60,568 nucleotides of DNA from Phaeoceros laevis (taxonomy: Eukaryota > Anthocerotophyta > Anthocerotopsida > Notothyladales): contig JBNGIQ010004244.1 of assembly GCA_049999765.1 (NCBI GenBank), positions 1 to 60,568 on the forward strand. The letters run 5' to 3'. Of the stretch, positions 20,482 to 30,500 are shown piece after piece. The notes beneath the pieces were generated by a model. That model saw nothing but the letters and a program-made list of their open reading frames with translations, ran no database searches and was not told where the DNA came from. The position numbers and the translations under genes are program-made. Within the stretch, counting starts at the first letter, position 1, and every line of letters starts with the position of its first letter.

Positions 20482-21788
20482 CTGGATATCTGCAGCAGAA
20501 GGTCTTACTGTACAAAAGGTGCTACCAAGCTTGGATTTTTGTGGTACTACGAAGGTTATGCATTGTGCACAAGGCCCTAAGGCAAACAGGTGCCTTCGAT
20601 ACAGCCGTTCTACAGACTATAGTTGTCATCCCTATCTACTCATTATGTTGGATAATGTTTGAAGTTCTGGGGCCTAGGTCTGCTCTCTCCCTCTCTCTTC
20701 CTGCCAGGAGAGCGACGATGAGTTCTGTATATACATTTCCGGGACTGTCGGGAATTCATGCCGCTTTTGGGTAGGAACCATGCCTTTTGGTTGGTCTGAC
20801 AGAGTAGAGACTTGCTAGCCCTTCACGCAACGTCTGGCTATTCACTATTGAAGATAAAGCTTGATCCTCACGAGGCATCGTATGGCTTGTAGAGTTTCCA
20901 TTCTTGTGGTGTCACTTTCACAACTTGAGTCACAGAGTATCTGAGGTGGAACTGTTCTATTCTGCCAATGAGGAATGCTAATAAACTCCTGGACTTTACG
21001 ATTTTCCCCATGTTACCTGCCCGCCACGTGATTATTGAAACGCACACAAACTGTGCTTATGCTGCCCAAATGCAGATAAGTTGCTTAACACTTTGTACAA
21101 GCTAGATTGGAGGTGCAGGTCAAAGGCGCAGATTTGACTGCTTGCAGACCCTTGTTTCCGCATCTGCATAGGATAGGAAGTGACCCCTATCTAGCTGCCC
21201 TAACGATAAACCTGGATGTCTGACCTTTGGTCCTGTACGACCGTACGACCTCAGCTGCCTTCTCTTACGGTATTTTTGTTTTAGGATCTCTTAGAAGGTT
21301 CTGTCCCATGTGAATCATTTGCACGGTTGTGCCGTTCCAAGGGAAGCGGAGTGAATGCTAGCCAGGAAGAATGGCTTCAGATAAGGATGTAGTGTGAATG
21401 CCAGCCAGCAGGAAGGGCTTCACATTGGGATGTAGTGTGCATGATTCGTCAGCATTGTTGAGCGGCAGTTTAATAATATTTTTGGCGGTCATATGGGATG
21501 GTAGTAGTAGTAGTAAATTAACACTGTCATCATGGGAATTGAACACGCTATGGAGAAAAAACAAAAGGGAAGCATAGAAACGGGCTCGAAGTATCCCAAA
21601 GGTATCTTCTTTGCAGATTTTCTAGAAACCTTGTTCCCAAAATGGGAAATAGAAGTAAGTAACCAAACTTTGTATTATAACCAATGTCCCTAAAATGGGA
21701 AACAGAAGTAAGTAACCAAACTTGGTGGTACAACCAAACTTAAGCAACCAATATTTCATTTCTTTGTTTTGCAATTTATACCTTTAAG
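20482..21788. other. 3' region of the DUF1517 gene and repeat-bearing spacer
   Basis: No gene is supported. Positions 21353-21395 and 21396-21438 are a 43-bp tandem duplication (gaatgc.agcca ... ggatgtagtgt). Positions 21639-21745 hold two copies of a 53-bp unit starting aaaatgggaaa.agaagtaagtaaccaaactt. Confidence 0.5.
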
Positions 21789-22274
21789 ATGAAGGACCCA
21801 ATTGCCTATCAAGTGTATCTATATGTGGTTGCACTTTATGTCATGGCATTGTTTGCAAGATCAGGATATGGAGTGGGAGAAGTAGATCACGGAATGGATG
21901 GATTTGAGTATATAAGCCATGAATGTTCTCAAGAATTAATTTCTCCATTAGATCCTGGGATTGATCGTGCAACATTACAATTGTTTACACAAAAACTAGC
22001 AGATGGGTTACTGAGTAGACCATTTAATTTTAATGGATATACCATGTTTGGAATAACAAATGAAGCCTTCAATGGACTCACCCATTGTGAGTATTACCTT
22101 CCACAAGCTAGAACCGCACAAAATACTTGCTACTTATGCGTGGAAGGTATTAGACTTCATCTTATGAATGTACTATGCTTGGGTCATCAAGGTGCTATTG
22201 GAGTATACAAAGAATGTTACATGGATTACTCACTTATAGATAGAAGAGAAAAATGCCCCGCTCTAGAAAACTGA
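21789..22274 (+). CDS. Secreted single-domain DUF26/Gnk2 protein
   Basis: Single-exon ORF, 161 aa, ATG at 21789. Residues 8-27 (QVYLYVVALYVMALFARSGY) form a signal peptide. The mature part is one cysteine-rich domain: ECSQELI near the start, then HCEYYLPQARTAQNTCYLC with a C-X2-C pair, a Cys in NVLCLG, and GAIGVYKECYMDYS, which corresponds to the family's ga.v.y..C..RY segment. No kinase domain or second membrane span follows, so it resembles the single-domain secreted DUF26 proteins (ginkbilobin-like) of non-seed plants. Gnk2-type members are apoplastic and can bind mannose; activity here is unproven. The spacing of the first core cysteines (13 rather than 8 residues) is atypical. Confidence 0.6.
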   Translation: MKDPIAYQVYLYVVALYVMALFARSGYGVGEVDHGMDGFEYISHECSQELISPLDPGIDRATLQLFTQKLADGLLSRPFNFNGYTMFGITNEAFNGLTHCEYYLPQARTAQNTCYLCVEGIRLHLMNVLCLGHQGAIGVYKECYMDYSLIDRREKCPALEN

Positions 22275-22362
22275 AGAATGTCCATATTATTACTTATCAT
22301 GAAATGTATAGCTGTTAAACGCTTTCTTGGCACGATTCCCTATGGGCGTAGACTTCGCAAAA

Positions 22363-22434
22363 GGGGCATTGCGAGAATCGAACTCGCGACCTCTTGCACC
22401 CTAAGCAAGAATCATACCACTAGACCAAATGCCC
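22363..22434 (-). tRNA. tRNA-Pro (anticodon AGG)
   Basis: 72-nt cloverleaf on the minus strand: acceptor GGGCATT/AATGCCC, D arm with TGGTCTAGTGGT (A box), anticodon stem CTTGC/GCAAG with loop TTAGGGT (anticodon AGG), T arm GCGAG-TTCGATT-CTCGC (B box). A TTTT run immediately downstream (plus-strand aaaa, 22359-22362) is the Pol III terminator. All stems pair fully, so the gene looks functional. Confidence 0.95.
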
Positions 22435-22966
22435 GATACGACACAGGTGATATATATTAGCAAAATGAAGTGTGTTTTTTGCTCCAACTTCTCAGAGTTA
22501 CCTACCACCTACCTCCGTTCCGTAGCGAAGAGCAGATCGCGGACATGGAAGCGGAGCCGGTTCCCACCCAAGGTCGCCGAGCAAGGAGACTGCCGCAGTG
22601 ATACGCTGGTATTGTTGTTGCGTCAGCGTATTGTTGTTGCGTCCATCTACTCGCGGGAAGGGTTAGAGCGTGTAACTACTCTCGACTGGACTATCTATGA
22701 ACTGTACGGTACCAGTAAGCTCTTCCTGTCCATCTGCATCATGTGAACATTGTGAACCGTAAAACGCTTGTGAACCGGATCTTGTCGAAACTAAATTACA
22801 AAACTGGTAGAGGGAACTTTTCCTGCATTCCCTAAACTACACTACTCTGAACTCTGCACAGAGGTTGAAGTCCTGCGCTTCCTCCCGCTCAACTGGAAGA
22901 CTTGTCCCTTATTCGGTTGTAGCCAGTCACTGAATTGTTCTCTGCAGGAAAGCATCATCCACATAC

Positions 22967-25156
22967 TCATTGATGCATAGCACTCAATTCGTTGTAGAAC
23001 ATCTTCACCTTTGGGTCCACTTGTATCTTGCTGCGATCAAACCCTCTGAGACGAAGTCCTTCTAGGCTTTTGACTCGAGAAAGGGCCACATAGACCATGC
23101 CATAGCCAAAGGACTTGGACAGATCTGTCTCCACTCGGTCCAAGGTCATGCCCTGACATTTATGAACACTCAAAGCCCAGGCCAGAGCCAAAGGCACCTG
23201 AGTCCTTCTTGCCAGCTCCACCTCTGCTTCCATGACACCCCAGGGTTCGGGGCCCATCACCCTTGTCACACCAGCTGCAAATTGCACCACCGGCCACAGC
23301 CCACTGGGGCTGAAAAACTTCACGTATGCAGCAGCCTTTGGATCATTTGCCGGGCAGAACTCCACCACAACTCCCCTGGCACCGTTGACAAGGCCACATG
23401 AAGTGTCCAGATTCTTTAGCAGCATGACTTGTGCCCCCACGCACAGACGGATCATTGGGCTGACACCCAGCTTTTCCACCATATCCTGTGCACGTTTCGA
23501 TCTCGTGTAGAACTCGTCCTTGGCTGGAAAGGCATACTTTTGGGAGTTGATTGACTCAAGGTTGGCATCATTCTCTTCAATCACTTTGTACTTGTGAGGG
23601 TACAGCTTGGTGTGTTGCACACCAGCAGTTCCATCGGTGGCCCTGTTTCCGTGGCAGCTCAGCAGGCGATGGTACGTTTGGTCAGAGCACATTCCCCTCC
23701 TTATTTCATTGAGCATGGAAACAAAACCTTGATCAGCCTGCCGGAAAACTTGAGTCAGCTCCATTTGAATATCAAAGCACTCGCTCCATTTCGCTGCCTC
23801 AAATGCAAACCCTTTCCGTTCAATGGGAGGCAGCTGGAAAAAATCCCCAGTAACCACAAGCTGTATGCCCCCAAAAGCCTGGGAATTTTTCTTCACAGCT
23901 CTGGCTATATGTTCCAGCGCGTCAAAAAATTGGCCATCAATCATACTGATCTCGTCGATGACTAGGGCCTTCGCCTTGAGCCACCGGACTCTCACCTCCT
24001 GCTTCCTCCTATCATGCAGCACGTCAGCTGCCAGTACCTCCTTGCTCTTGTTACCAGGCATGATCCCGGCAAAGGAGTGTAAAGTAGTCCCTCCCACAGC
24101 ACAAGCAGCCATCCCTGTGGATGCCGTCACAAACACAGTGTCGTGACCATGCTTCATCTTCAAAAGGCGGATAGCAAACTCGAGCAGAAAACTCTTTCCA
24201 GTGCCTGCGGATCCTGTAATAAAGACAGACTTGCCCTCCTCGATGGCTTTCAGAACCTGCATTTGCTGTTGAGACGGCTTGATCTCTGCCTTGTTTTCCA
24301 CTGCGTCTCTCCCATTTTGTGGTGCGCCTACAGTAGACGGCACAGGGTCTGCAGCTTGTCCCCACTGGCTGGTGCTTCCTTCCACTTTGACCTTTTTGTT
24401 CAGCCTGGGAAGTGAGTCCGGTGCCAGCGGTGAAGAACTCAGAGAAACCTCCCTGCCAAAACTTTGGCCCGGGGCCGGTCGCCTCCTCACAGACTTCCAT
24501 CCATCAGCGTCTTGAGGTGCCACATGGCGGGGTTCTGATGACCTGGTCACCGCAGACACTGCATCAAGACAAACCGGGTCTTCAACAGAGCTCCCTTGCG
24601 TGCTCCTCCCGAATTGACCAAACCCTCTCCCCCGAAAATTCCCATCCCCAAGACAGACAATATCAGAATCCTCGCTGTAGGAACGGAAGCCGTCGGTGGA
24701 CCGATGAGCAGAATTCCCCCAATCTCTGCTTCCCAGCACGGAAGGATCTTCAGAATCCCCACGGGAAAGAGCTGCATCATCCAGGAAGACAAAGGTCAGC
24801 TTTGAAGCCATATCACCAAAACAATGTAAGATTGCTGCACATTGAACCGGATTAGTCCACGCACCTTGAGGAGGATGGCCGAAGGTGGGAGGGAGAATGC
24901 GACCGGCCCTCTGCTGCTGCTCTACCTGCAGGCGCCGGGCGAGGGCAAGCTCTTTCTGCCTGGCCATCCGCTGCATTTGCTCCTGCGTGAGAGAAATCTG
25001 AGAGGGCCGTGCGACGTCGCCATCGTTGTCGTCATCATCCAAAATCACAATCTGAGACATATTATGGACGGACGCTCCTGGAGTGCTGCCTCTCATACCC
25101 TTGCCCAGGGAGAAAATGCTCCAGCCATCGCACCAAGCTTTCAAAACAGCCAACAT
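22967..25156 (-). CDS. PIF1-family 5'-3' DNA helicase
   Basis: Open frame of 729 aa from the ATG at 25156; a second in-frame ATG at 25060 (MSQIVILDDDD) is an equally good start. Helicase motifs in order: Walker A GSAGTGKS (residues ~320), FVTASTGMAA, Walker B VIDEISMID, motif III VTGDFFQLPP, the motif IV region ELTQVFRQ, the NGARGVVV oligonucleotide-binding region, motif V ALSVHKCQGMTLD, and motif VI YVALSRVKSLEGLRL. The N-terminus is acidic then Q/R-rich and unordered. A 93-nt segment at 24864-24772 has good GT and AG ends and a length divisible by three, so splicing would delete 31 residues without changing frame. PIF1 helicases act on G-quadruplexes, telomeres and mtDNA; the cell compartment here is not evident. 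The gene is divergent from the PIF1 pseudogene at 25340. Confidence 0.92.
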   Translation of the reverse strand: MLAVLKAWCDGWSIFSLGKGMRGSTPGASVHNMSQIVILDDDDNDGDVARPSQISLTQEQMQRMARQKELALARRLQVEQQQRAGRILPPTFGHPPQGAWTNPVQCAAILHCFGDMASKLTFVFLDDAALSRGDSEDPSVLGSRDWGNSAHRSTDGFRSYSEDSDIVCLGDGNFRGRGFGQFGRSTQGSSVEDPVCLDAVSAVTRSSEPRHVAPQDADGWKSVRRRPAPGQSFGREVSLSSSPLAPDSLPRLNKKVKVEGSTSQWGQAADPVPSTVGAPQNGRDAVENKAEIKPSQQQMQVLKAIEEGKSVFITGSAGTGKSFLLEFAIRLLKMKHGHDTVFVTASTGMAACAVGGTTLHSFAGIMPGNKSKEVLAADVLHDRRKQEVRVRWLKAKALVIDEISMIDGQFFDALEHIARAVKKNSQAFGGIQLVVTGDFFQLPPIERKGFAFEAAKWSECFDIQMELTQVFRQADQGFVSMLNEIRRGMCSDQTYHRLLSCHGNRATDGTAGVQHTKLYPHKYKVIEENDANLESINSQKYAFPAKDEFYTRSKRAQDMVEKLGVSPMIRLCVGAQVMLLKNLDTSCGLVNGARGVVVEFCPANDPKAAAYVKFFSPSGLWPVVQFAAGVTRVMGPEPWGVMEAEVELARRTQVPLALAWALSVHKCQGMTLDRVETDLSKSFGYGMVYVALSRVKSLEGLRLRGFDRSKIQVDPKVKMFYNELSAMHQ

Positions 25157-25339
25157 TCTGCTCGGAAAGGGCGGGAACAACAAAATTTCCCGTCCGTAAC
25201 AAGTTCAAGACTCCTTTGGTCTCCGTTCACACAGCTTGCCAAAAGTGTAGCTGGTCTGACTGCCAACCGGTCGTAATAATAATAGGGATACCAGTTCGTC
25301 CAAAGTAATTTGAAGGAGGTACCTTGCGAGCATCCCGTG
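25157..25339. promoter_or_regulatory. Bidirectional promoter between two PIF1 genes
   Basis: Only 183 bp separate the outermost ATGs of the two head-to-head helicase genes, so both 5' UTRs and core promoters must lie here or extend into each other's first codons. I see no convincing TATA box; the plus strand has an AT-rich cgtaataataataggg at about 25272. If the second gene is dead, the region may serve only the minus-strand gene. Confidence 0.45.
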
Positions 25340-26875
25340 ATGGACGACTCTGTCCAAGACAACAAGAGGACAAGGATTGACAGTGAGCGTGATGAATGTG
25401 GGACGGTTGCTGCACAGGAATACATAAGCTTCGAAGATGGTGGCTCCGCTGAGAGCTCTGGTCAACCTAGGTTGTGGATTCAGCAGGCGCGGGTGCTGGA
25501 AGAAGTCAGGAAAGGCAAGAATGTCCTGGTGACAGGCTGTGCGGGCACAGGGAAGAGCTACCTGATGAAGACTCTCAGGGAGGTGCTGTTTTCGAGATAT
25601 GACCGTGAAAGCGCGTTTGTTACGGCTTCCACGGGTATCGCAGCGCTTCCTCTGCACGGAACAACAATTCTCTCATTTGCAGGATTTGTGCCTGAATATG
25701 ACGACATGTCCAAGGATGATCTTCTGATCGAGCTGAAGAAGATGGACAAGAGGCTTAAGGCTGTCCGCAGACGCTGGAAGAAAGCCGATGCTTTGATTAT
25801 TGATGAAAGCAGCATGATTGATGGAGCTCCGTTCGAGAAGCTTGATTATGTTGGCAGACATTTTAACAGCGGAAATCTAGAAAAGGCTGACCGCCCTTTT
25901 GGAGTCAAACAGCTTATTGTCTCGGGAGATTTCCATCAGCTGCCTCCTGTTAGAGAAGAAGACTTTTGCCTTCCAGGCCCCCAACTGGAAAGTGCTTCGA
26001 GTTGGAGGTGGAGCTGAAGGAGGTTTTCCGGCAGGGCCAGGAGCCCGAATTCATCGCACTTCTTTCAGAGATTCGTGATGGGATATGCTCAGACAAGACT
26101 TTGGACATGCTTGAGGGTTGCCAGCGGCAGCCAGCCTACGGCAACATAGGTCGATCCAAGGTGCATCCCACAACAGTGTGTCCCCTTAGGGTGGAGGTGC
26201 AAAGTATCAAAGACCAGAGAATGGGGGAGCTCCCAGGAGTCAGACACCATTACCTGGAGCATGATAAGGTAAATTTCTTGGGGAATGGAATAGACGCTTT
26301 CAGGGACAAGCACCTAACCCTCTGCTGCGGGGCCCAAGTGATCCTGAAAAGAAACATCCGGTGTGAGATCCCAGAGGGGAAGACACGTACGATTGTGAAT
26401 GGAGCTAGAGGTGTGGTTGTGCGTTTCTGTTGCTATGCCGATCAACCTGAAGATATTGGAGAGTTAGAAGCTGCCTTCGACAATTCGAAGATCTGTCCTG
26501 ACGGCAAATGGCCTGTTCATTTTGAGTGCGACCCACCTGAAACTCCTAGAATCGTAGGGCCTGAGATGTGGAGCATTGAGCGAGAAGGCAGGCAAATTGC
26601 AGCCTGGTCCCAAATACCTTTGGCGCTGGCTTGGGCTCTCACCATCCACCCAAGGAATGACCCTGGACATGATGGGAACTGCCCTTACCCACTCGTTTGG
26701 CGAGGGCATGGTCTATGTTGCTCTCTCGCGTGTTAAAAGCCTGGAAGGCCTGCTGCACTTCATCCACTTCAAGCGAGAAACATTTAGGGCCAAGGTGAAG
26801 GCGCATAGAAAGGTCTTGTTGGAGTTCTACCAAGAGCTCAACAAGCGCAATTCGCACACTCTCAGTGTCAGTTGA
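25340..26875 (+). pseudogene. Second PIF1-type helicase, disrupted by frameshifts
   Basis: Clear PIF1 homology from the ATG at 25340 (MDDSVQDNKRT) to a stop at 26875, but in three frames. Frame 1 carries Walker A GCAGTGKS, FVTASTGIAA, Walker B IIDESSMID and SGDFHQLPP. Near 25963-25968 an extra T breaks the frame before AFQAPNWK, and about 25 bp later an extra G (aaaGtgcttc, near 25991) shifts it again into CFELEVELKEVFRQ. This frame continues through NGARGVVVRF and LALAWALTIH. There the HK(C/S)QG motif V is damaged: only one base lies between the His codon and QGMTLD where two codons are expected, a net loss of 5 nt (near 26652). The last frame gives GEGMVYVALSRVKSLEGLL. The rest is free of stops, so decay is recent or the lesions are sequence errors. 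Without splicing or correction no full helicase can be made. Confidence 0.82.
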
Positions 26876-27511
26876 AGGAACTGTTCTAGAGTAGTGGCTA
26901 GTTCTCGCAAATGCGAGACTAGCCACCCCATGCACAGGCCGTTTTCCGGAATAATGTTTGTTTCATTCCACAATTTATCTACTGAAAAATGCAATCGCCT
27001 GCAATTCTCTCGTCCAACGCGCCGCCTTTGTGTACCAGCAAGTAGACTAGACTAAGTGGATTATAACTCCTCCGCTACGCTCGGGAGGTGCGTTTGAAGT
27101 GAGGAAGCCATAGCCTGGGTTGTTCAAAACTCCCGCGCGCGGGCTGCATTCTTCCCCTCCCGAGTGCCACTGCGCTTCTTCCAGGGCACCATCTAAGGAA
27201 GAGCGGACTCTTGCAGGGGATTGTTGAACAGCGTAGAGCAGGCTTAGCAGAGGCTCAAATCCTGGCTGCTTTCTTGAAATTGAAGCGCCATCTTTAGAAA
27301 AAGGCCAGGCCTTCAAATGCTCCCTGACAGCAGTCTTCTCTTGGAATTGTCGGCGCGCGCTGTCTCCTAACCTTGCGACGTCTGGGAGGCGGTTCTTGGA
27401 GAATTCTTGGTGCGGTTTCCGGACATTTGTCTTGAGCCTCGTTGAAGAAAGGTCACCGCGTTCTTGAAGATTTGGTGCAGGCCGGGAACTTGCTCGGGAA
27501 TCACGATCAAG
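26876..27511. promoter_or_regulatory. Presumed promoter and 5' UTR of the BRCA1 gene
   Basis: No gene is called. An antisense open frame of 213 codons covers much of this region but has no recognisable content. The last 60 bases run into the Gly/Arg-rich first exon of BRCA1. Confidence 0.4.
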
Positions 27512-30500
27512 ATGGGGCGCGGCAGGGGCAGAGGCAGGGGCAGAGGGAGGGGGGCAGGGCCAGATGTCAGGGGATATGACGGATTGCATGCCTCCTGGGG
27601 CCAGGAAAGGGACAGGGAGCACGTTGACCCTCGGATGGACCCGCTGGAGAAAATGGGGAGAGAGCTCAAGTGTCCTATCTGGTACCATAAATGGAGCATC
27701 TCATTTCTGAGTCCTTGGGAAGGTTGCAATTGTACCTTATTCTGAGCGCTCTGTTTTTGGCAATGCGCAGCTGGAGCTTGTTCAGTGAGACCATGAGTCT
27801 CTCCTCTTGCAGCCACAGTTTTTGCAAGTAAGTGCGTGTCTCCACCACCTGGTCTGTGGCTGCAATTGCCGAATGCTCTTACAGCTGTTTAAACTTTCGT
27901 GGATGCCTGGTGGTGTTTCTCAGGAGCTGTATCACAGAGTCCATGAAAGGAATGTCAGCTTGTCCTGTCTGCAAGCAACCAACAACCAGACGAGGCAAGA
28001 CAGCTTTGACATGTCCGTGTTCCAATTCTCTATGTTGCCCAATCTCATGCAACTGTGTTGGATTGCGCAGAGATTCGAGCAGCACCGCATTTGGATAACC
28101 TTGTTGCTGCTTACAAGGTTATGGAGCAGTCTTGTGGATTTAACCTGTTTTGTTCGCAACCATGTGCTGCTGCAGAAGAAGGTGCCTTGCTTCCGGCTAC
28201 CGAACACCCTTAAATTTTGCAGTCATTCTGGTTGGATGGGCTCGTTGAATTACTAAATCTTCTTTTGCTGCATGTCCTGCTGTGGTGAACAGACAACATA
28301 ATTTCTGCTGAGAGCAAAAAGAACTTTAAGAGGGTAGATGTTTCAAATGCAGAAAATTCGAGATGCAAGCCCCGAAAGGGGGGCAAAAAACATAAGACTA
28401 CTCTTGCATTTGCAGACATTACTAACCAGGACGAGGAAGAAGCTCATCAAGCTGCAAACGATTCAAGCTTGCAAGAGCGGAATGGAGAAGGAACGATGGA
28501 TGGCGCTGGGAACGAGACAACAGAACGAGAAGCAGGGGACCAAAGAAAGGAGGAACCTTTCCAAGCCTTTGTTCCTGCGAAGAAGAGGGTCAGGGTCCAT
28601 GTCCCGCACTTTGCAAGGACTGAAGTCAGTGGAAACGAACTTAAGCATCCTGTAGGTGCTGTCAGCAGGGAGCCCAGGAGGGGTCCGATGAGGGGCAAGA
28701 GAACAAGGGGTGGCAAGCTATTTGAAATGGCACAGCCCAGCATGGCCCAGTTCCTGCTAGGTTGTGCAAGTGAGACAACTAGCAATGAAAGGGATCCCTC
28801 CGGCAGGGACCTGTCCATAGCCCTTCTGCTTGAAAGGTCCAAGGAAGCTGAGAGGTCTAAGGATGTGGATTTGGGAGAATCAAGACTAAGTGAAGACTTC
28901 TATGTGGCTCCGGCTACACGGAGCGATAGGCTAGCAGGTGACAGATTCTTTGGGGCTTTCCTACCTCCAAGGTCAGTCAGGGACATTTCTCCTGCCGACC
29001 CGGAGCCTCAGGAGCAACCAAATGAGGAGCAGAGACCCCCTACGTCCGTACAACCTCAGGCTGGAAGCTGTCCTGACGACGTAGAGCAGGAGCCTGAAGC
29101 AAAATCTCCCTCCACAACAGCAGCTGATGCTCCTATTCTATCAGTAGAAATCCAGACGTCGTCTCCTCTTCGCAGCACATTGAAAGGCGCGCCCTTGTTA
29201 AGGCCAGCTTGCACCTCACTTGCTGCTACTCAGTCAAAGAGATGGGGAACAGGCCCTGGGACGGATGTACACAAGAGCTATGTTGGGGGTGGCACATGGA
29301 CACTTCAGGGTTGTTCGAGCTCTATTGTCAACAAGCTACCAAACGGACAGATTGTTATGGCCTCTAATTCTGTCCTCCAAGCACATACAGGTGGCACGGG
29401 TCAATTGCCTCCTCTATTTTGGCTGGGGGATGTGATGGGGTCTCAGGATACAACTCAGCCGACACCAAGCCTTCCTACTCAGTTTGCCATTGCTCAACCC
29501 TCCTTCGATGATCTCAAAGAGGACACCGACAGCCTCCGGAAGAAAGATGTGGAGGTAAGAATTATCTGGCGGCCTTCGTGGCTCTATTAATGACTTGGTT
29601 ATTATTTCTGACTTCTGAAGTATGAGCCTTATCCTGTGTTCTACGTAAAACCAGGGGGAGCTGGCAAGAGGTGAAGGTGCTGCTGAGATTGATAGCTTTG
29701 ACAGCGAAGTCTTTGCGTGGACTCAGCATCCTTGCTCTCCAGAACTAAATGCCAACCTTCGAAAAGCTCAAGTCAGTATTCAGGAACTTATTAGTGCTTT
29801 TCCTGCGTCAGTCGATTATTGCCAAATCCTTGGGCCTCTATGCTGGTCTGACTAAACTATGGATGCAGGCTAACAAAGGTGAAGAGACTTCGCCATCTCG
29901 CGCACATGGAAGCACTCAATCGAGACTCACATTTGTTAATCAGGAGGATGAACCCCTACCCAAGATGGTTGAAACAGGTAATAGCACTGAAGATGCGCAC
30001 GAGGGTCTTACATCTGCTGTGCATGTCGAGCAAGGACATGAAGTGGACAAAACTTTGCAGGACCAGGAACAGGAACGGGAACATGGTCAGGAACATGCAC
30101 AGGGACATTTGCAGGAACATGAACAGAATCATGGAGAACATTGCGGACAAGAGCAGGAACAGCTCAGGGAGATCAGGAATGGTGTTTCAGTGTGCCCTGA
30201 AGCTGAAACTTCTGCATATTTCGATCAGATTGCGGGGGAAGCTGATATGCGTCCACCTGACCCCTCTGCCCAATCCGGTGGAGTACCCAAGCCAAAGGCT
30301 CCGAGGCAGCAAAAGAAAGTTCAATGGGATAGATTGCAGAACCAGATAATTGTCGCTGAGCAGCCAGAGGCTCAAGACCTCCAACATGAAAATGTCAATG
30401 GGGCGGCTGCTCCTGGGATGCACAAGCTGACGAGGAAACGGAATGATGCTCACGCTGAAACAGTATGTGGGACTGTTCTGGACTTACCAAACCCAGCAAA

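Noticed and set aside
24051-24500. 149-codon minus-strand ORF
   Set aside because: Alternative frame of the intact PIF1 helicase gene.
27047-27688. 213-codon minus-strand ORF over the BRCA1 promoter and first exon
   Set aside because: It is antisense to the RG-repeat exon, low in complexity (P/A/S rich) and shows no domain; the plus-strand BRCA1 exon explains the open frame.
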